Origin: Haloferax denitrificans ATCC 35960
Lineage (GTDB): Archaea; Halobacteriota; Halobacteria; Halobacteriales; Haloferacaceae
Length of the DNA stretch: 64,000 nucleotides
Reading direction: 5' to 3'
Assembly (NCBI RefSeq): GCF_000337795.1
Contig: NZ_AOLP01000006.1
Span: forward strand, 39,823-103,822
The translations under genes and the position numbers were made by a program. The stretch's first letter is position 1. The number at the start of each line of letters is the position of its first letter. The notes below the pieces were generated by a model, which worked only from the letters and a program-made list of their open reading frames with translations, did not search any database and was not told where the DNA came from. This document shows positions 1 to 10,300 of the stretch, one piece after another.

Positions 1-573
1 GCAGATGCCTGGGACGACATTCAATCGGAGGATGTCTCGTTGCTCTATCCGCCGCTCGCTCATGAGCTCGTGAACATGATCTTGATAGGGCGGCCGACCT
101 TTCTACGGTTCGTAGATGGGCGGCCGGTCCAGTTGACACTCGTTCGTGGCGTGACGAAAGGTCGATATCTTGAAGAGCTCTTCCCGAACGAGCAGTTCCT
201 CTTATGGTGTCATGGAAACCTGTTGGACCGAATCGGATTTGATGTTTCAGGCCTCTCCATTCGCTATCTCAAATATTCACAGTCAAAGTTCAACGCCGTC
301 GAGGTGAGCAGGGCACAACTCTTACTCGCAGGCGAAGATGGCGACGACGTCGCTATCAAGCTCAACGAGAAGTCACCAATACACCCGAATATCCGCCAAC
401 ATCCGCTTGCATACGAACGAGACACAGAGAGAGGTAAGCAACTTCGAGCATACGCAGCCTTCTGGCGTGACGGGGGAAAGCCATCAGGTGCCAATCACTG
501 GAAGCAGTGTGTCAGTTGTCGCTTCAACACCGAGTGTGACCTAGCGCTGGCCCAAGGGGAAGTACGCAGGTAA
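1..573 (+). CDS. Cas4/RecB-like PD-(D/E)XK nuclease, C-terminal part (5' end outside window)
   Basis: The reading frame is open from base 1, so this is the 3' part (about 190 residues) of a longer gene. A mid-protein stretch ending in a helix with EQFLLWCHGNLLDRIG resembles the helix after the catalytic core of Cas4/RecB-type nucleases. The C-terminus has CVSCRFNTEC, spaced like the cysteine cluster that closes Cas4 proteins and may hold an iron-sulfur cluster. The catalytic D/E-x-K residues would lie upstream and cannot be checked. It ends 100 bases before an MrfB-like exonuclease and an MrfA-like helicase on the same strand, so a role in the same DNA-processing unit is likely. The nuclease call is inferred from the C-terminal pattern only. 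Confidence 0.5.
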   Translation, partial: ADAWDDIQSEDVSLLYPPLAHELVNMILIGRPTFLRFVDGRPVQLTLVRGVTKGRYLEELFPNEQFLLWCHGNLLDRIGFDVSGLSIRYLKYSQSKFNAVEVSRAQLLLAGEDGDDVAIKLNEKSPIHPNIRQHPLAYERDTERGKQLRAYAAFWRDGGKPSGANHWKQCVSCRFNTECDLALAQGEVRR

Positions 574-580
574 CCCACTC

Positions 581-676
581 ATGAATAATTCTAACAATAA
601 GCCTCGAATGGGATCAAATCCAGAATTGTACCGAAGAGAAACCATGTGGGACACTCGGACAGGTGTCGATTCATGA
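581..676 (+). CDS. 31-residue ORF coupled to the exonuclease gene
   Basis: A 31-codon frame starts at ATG 581, eight bases after the preceding stop, and ends at TGA 674-676, overlapping the best ATG (673) of the next gene as ATGA. Such overlaps are common between co-translated archaeal genes. The product is polar (MNNSNNKPRMG...) and unrecognised. It could instead be the frameshifted N-terminus of the exonuclease. Low confidence that it is a separate gene. Confidence 0.25.
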   Translation: MNNSNNKPRMGSNPELYRRETMWDTRTGVDS

Positions 677-2112
677 TTGGGTTGACGGTCCTCCCAGAGG
701 TGACAATGCAGCGTTGTGGAGGGAACCAGCTCCAAGACATTGTCCGCTACTTCGATTCCGATGTCATCTTCACCCCCAACCGAATCCACGAGCCATTCTT
801 GAGCACAGAACTTGACGACTCTGTGCATGTGATGACCCAACCGCTCAACTCCGGTGAGCCAATCGAAATAGCGGGGGACAATGATATTCAGCTGGTCTGG
901 GTCTCCACTCCCGCAGACCTTGAGACGCTCATACAGAATACGCAACAGAACCTAAGACAGGAAAGCTCCGAGGTATATCTTCTGTCGGATCAACTTGCAG
1001 TTTCTGTCAACCTCATCGATTTGGAGGCGCGTCTCGATGGTCTTGCAGCCTACCGGGACACACTCGCCGAGCGCAATGCCGTTGGTGAATTCACCCACCT
1101 CACAATCAAAGCAAACCCAGAGTATCGTGCGGAGTGGCAAGGTGTCGATGTCCAGGGCGTTATGCCTAGTGCCAATGAACAGCAGGGAATAAGCTATGCT
1201 GGAATTGCACACTTCGAACTCCAGTCTAACGGTATTGTCGGCGGAAAAACTAGAAAACTAGAGAGGTTTGGTTTGCGGGCCGTTGACCAAGTTGGTGGGA
1301 CACGCATAGAAACACTCCGCGAGGCCAACATACATTCCCGTCAAGACCTTTCGATGTCATCGGTCAAGAAAATCTCGAGCCTTTCCGGCTTTGGTCAGAC
1401 AACAGCTCGAACAGCTATCGAATCGGCACAGGTGATTGAACAAGGGGAGATTCGAAAGGCCTCCGGTGCGAGCCTACCAGAAGGTAAGCCGATTTTCATA
1501 GATATCGAAACCGATGGTCTCAATCCCACGATTATCTGGCTTATCGGCGTCTACCTTCCAGACCAAGACGGCCGATATATGCCGTTCATTGAGACCGATC
1601 CAGACAAACCCGATGTGGCACTAGAGGCGTTTCTGTCTTGGCTCGCAGAGTTCGGACGTGATCGGCCAATCGTGGCCTATAACGGCTGGAATTTTGACTT
1701 CCCCGTGATCAACGAACATATCGCCGACCATTGCCCCAGATATCTCGAACTCTGGGAAAGCTCGTATCGTTTCGATCTCTACGACTGGGCAGTCAAAAAG
1801 AATAACGCGACCCTCCCTGGGTTAACAAACAAATTGGAAGATGTCGCGGAGGCACTCGGTTGGGAGCCATTCGATACCGGTCTAACCGGTGCTGAAGTCG
1901 CCCGGTTGTTCCAGCGTTATGCTGCGAATCCCTGCCCAGCTACCGAGCTAGATTGGGAGCGTCACAAACGATATTGCGAAGACGACGTCCGGGCGTTAGC
2001 ACACATCTATAATCAAATAAAGGCATCCACCAACCGAATGACGTCGAGCGGGGGTCGATCCCGTTCGTCAAATAAAAACTCCACGTCACAAGGAACTCTT
2101 AGTGATTTCTAA
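673..2112 (+). CDS. MrfB/YprB-like DEDD 3'-5' exonuclease
   Basis: The C-terminal half (from about residue 275) is an RNase H-like DEDD exonuclease domain. Motif Exo I is FIDIETDGLNP, Exo II is VAYNGWNFDFP and Exo III is RYCEDDVRALAHIY, with Y-x3-D spacing as in the DEDDy group. This matches the RNase H-like family of Bacillus MrfB/YprB, the metal-dependent exonuclease that works with the helicase MrfA in mitomycin-adduct repair. The N-terminal half holds a FGQTTARTAIESA stretch that may be a helix-hairpin-helix. The ATG at 673 is preferred to the upstream GTG 646 because it overlaps the preceding stop. It lies 3 bp before the MrfA-like gene, so the two are surely co-expressed. Whether the role is repair or defence is not shown. 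Confidence 0.82.
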   Translation: MIGLTVLPEVTMQRCGGNQLQDIVRYFDSDVIFTPNRIHEPFLSTELDDSVHVMTQPLNSGEPIEIAGDNDIQLVWVSTPADLETLIQNTQQNLRQESSEVYLLSDQLAVSVNLIDLEARLDGLAAYRDTLAERNAVGEFTHLTIKANPEYRAEWQGVDVQGVMPSANEQQGISYAGIAHFELQSNGIVGGKTRKLERFGLRAVDQVGGTRIETLREANIHSRQDLSMSSVKKISSLSGFGQTTARTAIESAQVIEQGEIRKASGASLPEGKPIFIDIETDGLNPTIIWLIGVYLPDQDGRYMPFIETDPDKPDVALEAFLSWLAEFGRDRPIVAYNGWNFDFPVINEHIADHCPRYLELWESSYRFDLYDWAVKKNNATLPGLTNKLEDVAEALGWEPFDTGLTGAEVARLFQRYAANPCPATELDWERHKRYCEDDVRALAHIYNQIKASTNRMTSSGGRSRSSNKNSTSQGTLSDF

Positions 2113-2115
2113 ACC

Positions 2116-4554
2116 ATGAGCCAGAATACAACTCCATCACTCGACGCAGTCCTGAACGCCAACACCCTTGAAGAGACCTTCCCCGACTACGAAGGACAAC
2201 TTATAGACACAATCGCAGACCCTCCTCGAAAGGCAAACACGGTTCCAGCAACGGATGTGTTACCGGATGAGCTTGGTGACCTACTCGAAAACGATCTCTA
2301 CAGCCATCAAGCCGAGGCGATTCGCGAGTTACAGTCAGGCAATAATGTAACTGTCGCTACGTCCACCTCTTCTGGTAAAACTTGGGTCTACACGCTCTAT
2401 TTTTGTCTTCAGAAAATGCAGAATCCGGATGCTCGCGCCCTGTTCCTGTATCCCACGAAAGCATTGAGTGTTAATCAAGAACGGAAAGTCAATGATCTCT
2501 TCGATCAGCTTGGTATTGACGCTGTTGCTGAAACCTATGATGGTGATACGAAAGATGACCGGAAAAAACTGATCAGAGACCGAGTTGACGTTGTTATCTC
2601 AAACTTTGCAGGCATCAACCAGTATCTTGACTCACACATGAAATGGCGTGATATCTTCAAAAACTGTGAACTCATGGCCATCGACGAATGCCACACCTAT
2701 ACCGGAGTTCATGGGATGCACGTCGCGTGGGTCATTCGCCGGCTCCGCCGTCTTCTTGACCACTACGGCTCAGACCCACAGTTGGTCTGTTCAACTGCCA
2801 CAATCGGAAACCCCAGAGAACATTCGGAGCACCTGACCGGAGCCGAATTCGAAATCATCGACGAGGACGGTAGTCCCCACGGCCGACGGGAGGTTGGCTT
2901 CTGGCAACCACCACTCCAAGAAACGGGGGATTTGGTCGAGGAGTTGGAAGAAGACGAGATTCTTCCCTCTATGCGACGGAATTCCGATGAGGAAGCCGCA
3001 GGTGCTCTAGTCCACCTAGCGAAGAACGATGTCCAAACACTGATGTTCACTGATTCGCGCCAGGGGACCGAGATTGGCGTCAAACGCGCTATCGAAGCCG
3101 CCCGAAGTCATCCTGATGGAAAATATATCGACGTGGAGCCATACCACGCTGGGCTCAGTAAGCGGAAGCGACGTGCCGTAGAGAACCAGCTAAATGCTGG
3201 CCAAGTCGACGGAGTGATATCGACCAGTGCACTAGAGCTTGGAATCGATATAGGTTCAATGGATGCGACGGTGCTCGCTGGGTATCCCGGTACCCGGCAA
3301 TCCTTTTGGCAGCGAATCGGCCGTGCAGGTCGGGGAACCACCGATTCGCTATCCGTGTTTGTTCCCCAATCGGACGCCATCGACCAGTATATTTTGAACA
3401 ACCCCGACTACGTGCTTGAAGAAAACGTAGAAGATGCCGTCATCGACCTTTCAAATAACCCAGTGTACGCCAAGCACATTCTCTGTGCTGCATCTGAACG
3501 GCCACTTACTGAAGCTGACACCAAGTGGTTCGGACCAAGGGATCGGCTTTCACGAGCGATCAACATGTGGCAGGCAGCCGGGCAGCTAGTCGGAGACTTG
3601 GATCGGGGCGCACAGTACAACGGAACCGCTCGACCGCAGAGCGGGATTTCGATGTATGCGACCACCGATGAACAGTACGACGTGAGACAGGTAGATGGAG
3701 AGATCGACATGGAGCCCCTTGACAAAGAACGTGTGTACCGCGAGTATCACCCCGGCGCATTGGTGCTTTATGACGGGGACCAGTACGAAGTCCAAGAAGT
3801 CGTTGAGGACCGAATCAACCCGTACGTCACCGTTGAGCGGTCAAATTCTGCGAACTATACCCAGGCAATCCACAACAAACGGATCACTGACTTGGATGTT
3901 GAGAGGTCGTATGACCTAGGTGGCGGCTATCAACTCTGTGCTGGGATGGGGACGGTGCATATCAATTACAGCGCCTACAACGTCATCGACATGTACACCG
4001 GGGAAATCGTCGAACCGATGATTCCCATTGATCTTGCACCAATTTCGCTCCGTACACAGGTCATGTGGATTGCGTTCCCTCGGGAGATTGTTAGTAGGGT
4101 ATTGAATGAGATCCCGCGGAGCTCATACCTCCAACCGGAGGATAGCGGTGAATTCGCATCGATGGGTGAAGAAGAGTATACCTTGGCTGGTGGCCTCCAT
4201 GGGGGAGAACATGGTATGATCAAGATGGCACCGCTGGAACTCCGATTAGACAACAGCGATATGGGTGGGTTGTCAACACTCCACCACAACGAGGTGGGCT
4301 CTCCGGTGTGGTTCATTCACGATGCGGTTGAGGGCGGCGTAGGTTTCGCTCACAGCGTCTACGAAAACTTCCAGTCGGTTGCACAGCGTACTGTCGAGCG
4401 CATTGATAACTGCGACTGCGAGCGCGACGTTGGTTGTCCTGCATGCTTGATGAGCAGCCAATGTGGGAATCAAAACGAACCGCTCCATCGGCCGGCAGCG
4501 ATAAGCTTCCTTCGTGCCGCTCTAAATAAAGTTGAAGACGCAACTACCGGTTGA
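2116..4554 (+). CDS. MrfA/YprA-like superfamily 2 helicase with C-terminal zinc-binding (DUF1998-type) domain
   Basis: An 812-residue helicase. Walker A is STSSGKT (about 83-89), the DEAH-type box is DECH (190-193), motif III is SATIG and motif VI is QRIGRAGRG. The C-terminus has five cysteines (about 766-783: CDC...CPAC...C) as in the MZB/DUF1998 domain of MrfA. MrfA is a 3'-5' DNA helicase that partners MrfB. DUF1998 helicases are also parts of DISARM and other defence systems, so a defence role here is open. The gene directly follows the exonuclease (3-bp gap) and converges with the Argonaute gene. Confidence 0.88.
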   Translation: MSQNTTPSLDAVLNANTLEETFPDYEGQLIDTIADPPRKANTVPATDVLPDELGDLLENDLYSHQAEAIRELQSGNNVTVATSTSSGKTWVYTLYFCLQKMQNPDARALFLYPTKALSVNQERKVNDLFDQLGIDAVAETYDGDTKDDRKKLIRDRVDVVISNFAGINQYLDSHMKWRDIFKNCELMAIDECHTYTGVHGMHVAWVIRRLRRLLDHYGSDPQLVCSTATIGNPREHSEHLTGAEFEIIDEDGSPHGRREVGFWQPPLQETGDLVEELEEDEILPSMRRNSDEEAAGALVHLAKNDVQTLMFTDSRQGTEIGVKRAIEAARSHPDGKYIDVEPYHAGLSKRKRRAVENQLNAGQVDGVISTSALELGIDIGSMDATVLAGYPGTRQSFWQRIGRAGRGTTDSLSVFVPQSDAIDQYILNNPDYVLEENVEDAVIDLSNNPVYAKHILCAASERPLTEADTKWFGPRDRLSRAINMWQAAGQLVGDLDRGAQYNGTARPQSGISMYATTDEQYDVRQVDGEIDMEPLDKERVYREYHPGALVLYDGDQYEVQEVVEDRINPYVTVERSNSANYTQAIHNKRITDLDVERSYDLGGGYQLCAGMGTVHINYSAYNVIDMYTGEIVEPMIPIDLAPISLRTQVMWIAFPREIVSRVLNEIPRSSYLQPEDSGEFASMGEEEYTLAGGLHGGEHGMIKMAPLELRLDNSDMGGLSTLHHNEVGSPVWFIHDAVEGGVGFAHSVYENFQSVAQRTVERIDNCDCERDVGCPACLMSSQCGNQNEPLHRPAAISFLRAALNKVEDATTG

Positions 4555-4864
4555 ATCACCGACTACTGAAGATAATACCCTTGTTGAAACCCTCAATCGG
4601 TGATGGGTTGCTGGCACTGTATTAACTGGTCTGTGTTCAAAGGAAATCGTTTCATGGGCGCTACACTGAATAGACGAATGCACAGCTTAGCCCCACTATT
4701 CTGGTCATCTACGAGTTTTCGTACTCGAAAATAGTAACCGGACCTCAAGGGTCACAAAAACAGACTTGATCTTGAGCTTACTCTTTCAAATTCACCCATT
4801 AATTTCGAGACAGACGTCTCAACGAATCACCAGACGTGAAGAGGATTTCAACAAAGCCAGCCAA
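4555..4864. other. Intergenic region between convergent helicase and Argonaute genes
   Basis: About 310 bases with no credible gene. The only recognisable content is an IS-end-like sequence at 4842-4859, just beyond the Argonaute stop codon. No strong poly-T terminator was seen. Confidence 0.5.
4842..4859 (-). repeat. Solo insertion-sequence end-like relic
   Basis: On the minus strand this reads GGCTTTGTTGAAATCCTC. Close variants occur at 21391-21407, 60472-60489 and 61949-61965, always without a transposase nearby. They look like terminal inverted repeats left by a lost or decayed insertion sequence. This one ends five bases from the Argonaute stop codon. Confidence 0.4.
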
Positions 4865-7114
4865 TTAGATGTAGGCAGGACCTTTTATCACCTTTCCAGG
4901 AGAAACATATTCCTTGCGCACATATTCTGCAGCTTTGTCTGCATATTCAATTGGAATCGGAAGTCGAGGACTCTTGGCTGGGCTACCGACGTGAACTTCT
5001 GATAGCCAGTAAGCCTGCCTTGCCAGGGTCTCGATATCAGTCGGTCCCGAGTGTCGAACGAGTTTGAAAGTCTGCGGTGTCCCAACAGGGTTGTCATCTC
5101 TAATCTCAGGTTTCCCAAATCCGTGAATAACTGCCTCGTCGCGGTCGGCGTCGACAAAGGCCATACCCTTATATGCGATTTTGAAGCGGGTTCCGTTGTA
5201 GTCTGCGATTCGGGGTTGCCCTCGCTTTCGAACTCCTACGATGTCGATCTCGGCATCAAGCTCGGAGAGTCCCTCTCGTACAGCGTCAATATCTTCATGA
5301 ACCTTCCCGTCGCGCATGATACACACACGGTTAATCTCTCTTTCTTGACCCTCCGCAAAGTCAACGACAAGGTCACGAACAAATTGTTCAACGTGGCGAG
5401 CAGCAAACTTTTCACCTCCCTGTTGGGTTGTCGATTCTGCTGCGAAGGTTGTTCCATCCGCAAGTACAACACTAGCGCTAGCTCCGGAATGTTGTCCACT
5501 CTCTGAGTCGCGCGTCACGTCAAGACCCATGAAAGCATCAGTTTCACCGGGTAGAGAGTCAACTTGCCAAGGAGTACCACCTGCTTTCGCAACGATTGCG
5601 CTCAAGATGTTCAGGAATTTATCATTATTTGGTGTAGCTCGTTGCTTGATAAGTTCCTGAGCGCTAGACTTCTGGAGCATCTGAGTGGGGATACCTTTCC
5701 GCATCAATGTCCGTTTTAGCTCATGATGGGGGTCATCGATACCGAAATCATCTGCAGCCCCCTTATTAGGGACGACTGCAACAACAGCATCAGTCTCACT
5801 ACGGATCTCATGCGCAACTGGCGTGTAATTCGAAATATCCCCGAGACCGTAATGGTAGCCAGTCACCCCGGCGGGCGCTCCGATATTATTGAGGCCTTTT
5901 ACCAGAAGAGGTGTTAGTTTCTGTAGCGTCTCTTCCCACTGAGAAGGCATTAAGAGACCGACGCGGTACCTCCCTGGGGAAGCATACACCCCGTACTCGC
6001 GGAGTCCGCCGCTCGGGGTATTGCTCTGTTGGTCGTCAGAGAAGACAAGCCGTGTGTTCTGTTCTCGGACGTTAATTCGTTTGTATGGGTGATTTGTCGG
6101 GCCGGGTTCAAATTCTAAATCGATGACTGGCAGCCTCGAAAGTGACTCGAAGAATGATTTTGAATAATCATACTTCTCATCAGGCATCATCGCACGCCGT
6201 GAGATAAACTGGGAAAAGAAGTCGTAATCCTGCCTCTGCACTTGTTCCGGTCGTGGAGATAATCGGAGGAAGTGAGGTAGTTGGTTACCAACCATATTTC
6301 CATATTTGACCTTGACAAGCCGTGGATTTTCCTCAATGAGACGTTGCCTCCAGTCTTCGTCAGCAGTTCCCTCATGAAGTTCGGCGATGGATGAACCGAC
6401 ATCGCGGATATAATCAGTATAGTTGAACTCACTCCAGCCTTTTAGCCATCCTTGTCCTTCCTTAGCATAGCGGTCTGTATCATGGGCGACCTTCATGTTC
6501 GGCAACTGGCTACCGGGGGAGTACAAATTGTCAAGTGTCGATTTGGACTTAATAGAGTACCCTGATTCGACATGAGCTAATACAGTACCATCACTAGCTA
6601 TCTGTACCTTGACCTCGTGTTTGGGATGTGCAGCAAATCCATCGGTACCGGTGGAGAACGCAGGGTCGTTTCTGACGATATCATTGATGAATTTGTATGC
6701 ATAGGTGTCATCTGGGACCGCTCGCCGGAGACAAGATTGAACAAAAGCACGGAGGTGCTCTCGGTCACGTTTCTTTTTCGGATCTAACTGGACAGTCTCC
6801 GTTTTCACCGGTGTTACTCGTTTCCCCCAGACGTTCACCGGTTTCGAGAGCCCAGTGACGGAGATTACACTCAGCGGGCCAGCTGATGCAACAGGTGTTC
6901 CGTGAGTGCGGTCTAGGTAGTACGCCGCAGATGAGGTGAATGATTGACTGTCCCAGTGGTTTTCGACACCACCATCGACACGCAGTTCGTACCGATTCAC
7001 CTTGACATCGGTAAGTCGCCGGTTCCCACGACCATGCAGTACGTACGTGCCCGGGTTGATGTCAGCCTGACGTTCAGGTGTTCTAGAATTCGTTTGAGGG
7101 GACCGATTTGTCAT
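4865..7114 (-). CDS. Prokaryotic Argonaute (pAgo) with intact catalytic tetrad
   Basis: A 749-residue long-type pAgo that would use a small nucleic-acid guide to cleave a complementary target. The MID part (about 440-515) contains HHELKRTLMRKGIPTQML and AKAGGTPWQ. The PIWI part keeps the DEDX tetrad: D532 (GLDVTRD), E568 (GGEKF), D602 (MRDGK) and D726 (IEYADKAAEY). The spacing of 36, 34 and 124 is close to that of Thermus Argonaute. Residues 1-430 should hold the N, L1, PAZ-like and L2 parts, which are too diverged to delimit by eye. The C-terminus ends in AYI, a hydrophobic tail typical of Argonautes. It is convergent with the MrfAB-like genes and runs in the same direction as the upstream restriction-modification gene, 225 bases away. 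No helper nuclease, Sir2 or TIR gene adjoins it. Function is likely DNA-guided plasmid/virus interference. Confidence 0.92.
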   Translation of the reverse strand: MTNRSPQTNSRTPERQADINPGTYVLHGRGNRRLTDVKVNRYELRVDGGVENHWDSQSFTSSAAYYLDRTHGTPVASAGPLSVISVTGLSKPVNVWGKRVTPVKTETVQLDPKKKRDREHLRAFVQSCLRRAVPDDTYAYKFINDIVRNDPAFSTGTDGFAAHPKHEVKVQIASDGTVLAHVESGYSIKSKSTLDNLYSPGSQLPNMKVAHDTDRYAKEGQGWLKGWSEFNYTDYIRDVGSSIAELHEGTADEDWRQRLIEENPRLVKVKYGNMVGNQLPHFLRLSPRPEQVQRQDYDFFSQFISRRAMMPDEKYDYSKSFFESLSRLPVIDLEFEPGPTNHPYKRINVREQNTRLVFSDDQQSNTPSGGLREYGVYASPGRYRVGLLMPSQWEETLQKLTPLLVKGLNNIGAPAGVTGYHYGLGDISNYTPVAHEIRSETDAVVAVVPNKGAADDFGIDDPHHELKRTLMRKGIPTQMLQKSSAQELIKQRATPNNDKFLNILSAIVAKAGGTPWQVDSLPGETDAFMGLDVTRDSESGQHSGASASVVLADGTTFAAESTTQQGGEKFAARHVEQFVRDLVVDFAEGQEREINRVCIMRDGKVHEDIDAVREGLSELDAEIDIVGVRKRGQPRIADYNGTRFKIAYKGMAFVDADRDEAVIHGFGKPEIRDDNPVGTPQTFKLVRHSGPTDIETLARQAYWLSEVHVGSPAKSPRLPIPIEYADKAAEYVRKEYVSPGKVIKGPAYI

Positions 7115-7339
7115 TACAAGTTATGTGTAGGAACTGATGGTAAATCCATCGTCGGCCAATGTAACGAAATAAATAAAGCCCGCAGAACCACATATTTTTA
7201 GCCAATCCAGACACGGTACAATCACTCCTGTTATCCTCCAGCTGCAACACGCCGTGTATATTCAGATCCGACAGGTGGTCATACACACGAGTTCGATGGT
7301 TAAGCAAACTTCCGGTTGTAAGCTAACCTCTGAATTGGT

Positions 7340-10300
7340 TCAGGCGAGTTCGTCGTACTTCTCCAGTACCATCTCGAAGTAGGCATCGTTCATCAAACGA
7401 GGATTCTGCACCTGGTGAAAGTCCGCCAGCACGAAGGCGGTCTGCTCCCGGTCGAGACCGTAAGCGTGGAACGCGGCGGCGTCGAGTTCGGCCTGTACCT
7501 CCCGACGCTCGTCCATGTCTGTCGCCGGTTCGATGCCACCCAGTCGCTCTCGCATCTCCTCAAAGGCGTCCCCGTAGCAGTTGAGCCGGGCCGCGCGAGT
7601 CCAGATGTAGTCGAACCAGTCATCGCCTTTGGTCAATTTCGGTACTTGTGACTCCTCGAATTTGTACATGACAACAGTTGTGTCAATTTTTGTCTTCATC
7701 AAGAAGTCGAACGGTATGCTGTTGATGAGACCGAGTGCAACGAACAGTTCTCGGTCATCAAAGACTCGCTCGTAAACGTCGTGGAGAGTAGGCTTATCGA
7801 GGTCTTGGTCACTGGGGTTCAGTGTATAGGGACGAATAGTGTGGAGTTTGTTGTGACACACTATTCCCTTTGGAATAACTGAGGCAACCAAGGTTCTCTC
7901 ATTTGTTGCACTCGTGATGTCACGATACACGATACGGTACTCTGTACAGTCAAGGAGTACGTCTTTTTTAGAGAGGGGTTCTCCTCTCCGTTCCTCCAAG
8001 AGGCCGTTTACGAAGCCGACCTGTGAACCAGTTCCATCAAAAGCATCATAGACGGCTCGTTTTAATTTGGGGAGGCTCTTCTCACGGACTCGGTATTTTG
8101 CGCTCTTTTCAGGCGGGTTTTCAACACTCCAAAACTCTGGGCTATCAATATCGAGATACGTTGAGTCGTGAACGAATTGATAGATATTCTTCCCCCCAAG
8201 AACAGGATAATCTCCCGCACTTTCTGACTCAACAAACCGGTCTGCATCATTCGTTCGGTCGAGTTCACGATAGGGTTTCGCACTCCAATTCCCGGTTGAT
8301 TGCTCACTAATTGATGGGTGCTGAATTATGGTTTCAAGTACTTCACTCTCTGATTCTGATTTCAGTAATGGGAACACTCGCGCCTCCGGAGAGTACTGTT
8401 CCAAAACAGCACGGGGCGTCCAGAACGCGTCTTCGTTTAGACTCTGGAGAACATCAACGTCGCCTTCCCGATACAGGCTTCGAATTTCTTCCGTTTGTCC
8501 TCTATTTTCGAACGTTATGACGGTGAACTTGTACCGAGTGTCGATATTATCAAAAATTCCGTGATTCATGAAGTGTGCCATCACATCGACTCGGGTGTTA
8601 TCAAGTAAGTGAGTCCGGAGGTCTTTGCCAGATGAACCTGTGAAGATGGTTCCGGGAAGGATTTGAGCGACGTACCCATCATCTCGCGCAATCTGGAAGA
8701 CCCGTTCCAAGAAGAGCGCAGACAGGTCGTTTTCTGTCCCTTCTGTTCGACCAGCAATAGTCGGTCGCTGGAGTTCGTAGGTTTCAGAATTGTTGAAGTA
8801 GTCTGCCTGAATCTTGATGTTCCGTTTGTAGTCTTCCCACCCCTCGGCGATTACCGGGTCGCCGAGCAGTTCCTCTTGGCGGGCGTCCTTCGCCTCGGGA
8901 AGGTACGTTCTGAACTCTCGGTCGTATCGAGAGAAGAAATCGTCTCGGAGCGGTTTGATTCTGTCCCATGGCGGGTTCCCCACAATTACATCGAACCCAC
9001 CATCGGCGTACACTTCGGCGAACTCCAGCACCCAGTTGAACGGTTGCATGGCTTCGACCGCTTCAGGCGTGATGTCGTTGATTCCGGCGGCGACGAAGTC
9101 GGCGTGAATGTCGTCTATCAGTTCCTTACGAGCCTTCTCAAGTTTCTTCAGGGCACTCTGCCGGTACTCTTCGGCGGTCTCGCTGTCAATGGCCTGCTCG
9201 TGCTTCTGGATGTCCTCGATGATGTTCCGGTAGCGGTCTCGAACGGTGTCTTCGCTGAAACTCCCGAGCGTGTATTCCCCGTTGTCGGTCGTCTCGGGGA
9301 AGCCGGTGTACCCGATGAGGCTGTTTCCAGCGCGGAGGTTGAAGGCGATGTTCGGGAGTGCGAGGGCGTCGTCGTCGGCGAGTTCGTCCACGTTCTCTTC
9401 GGTCAGTTCGGAAATGACCGAGAGCCACAGACGGAGCTTGCCGATTTCGACCGCCGGGCCGACGATATCGACGCCGTAGACGTTGTTGAGAACGGTCGTC
9501 TTCTTCAGGCGATACTCGTCGGGATACTGCTCGTTGCGGGCGTACAGCGCCTTTCGGATGTTGACGATTTCTTCGAGAACCGACGTGAGGAAGTGTCCAC
9601 TCCCCATCGCAGGGTCAACCACTCGGAAGTCGTCCACCGTGGCGAGAAGGGCGCTTATCGTCCCCCAGCGTCCCGGCAGTTCGTCGATGAGTTCGTACAC
9701 CGACTCGAACCCCGTGACGGAGTGTTCGGGCCAGTCGCACTCTTCGACAAGCGTGGTCTGGAAGCGGTCTAACAGCGCCGGGCGAACGGTCTCTTCAGCG
9801 CAGAAGCGGGTGATCTCGCTCGGGGTGTAGTACGCTCCGAGTTCCTTGTTGGTGTCGGCGTTGTCGCTGGTGATGTAGTTGATCGTTTTCTCGAAGACGT
9901 TACCGAGGATACTGGGGTCGAGGTCAGTGGGTGCGCCGCCTGCGGAGAAACTGTACCCTTCCAGCAGGTCGATGATGGAGTAGAGAACGGAGTTCCGAAC
10001 GTCGAAGTCGTCTTCGTCGAAGTCGTCGCCGTTGATGGTTGGTCGGAAGAGACCGCCGTTGAGGTACGGGATGCCATTGAACAGGTCGATGTTCTGGACG
10101 GTCGATGGCCGGTCTTCCGGCTTGTTGTTCATCACGTCGTAGAAGAGTAGTTGCAGGAACTCGTCGTAGAAGGTGCCCCCGTAAATGCCGTTCTCATAGG
10201 TATCTTTCAGCGTCCGAAGCAGGTTCGGCTGGACGAGAGATTTGTCTTCGAGGAACTTGATGAAGATGAGCCGGTTCATCAGTTCGACCGCGAACAGGCG

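Noticed and set aside
2116..4554. DISARM system
   Set aside because: The helicase carries its own zinc-binding end and pairs with an MrfB-like exonuclease. No separate DrmB, DrmC or DISARM methylase arrangement is present.
8663..9772. Long plus-strand open frame of 369 codons
   Set aside because: It is antisense to the methylase core of the type IIG gene, whose motifs are certain. GC-rich antisense frames are common in such DNA.
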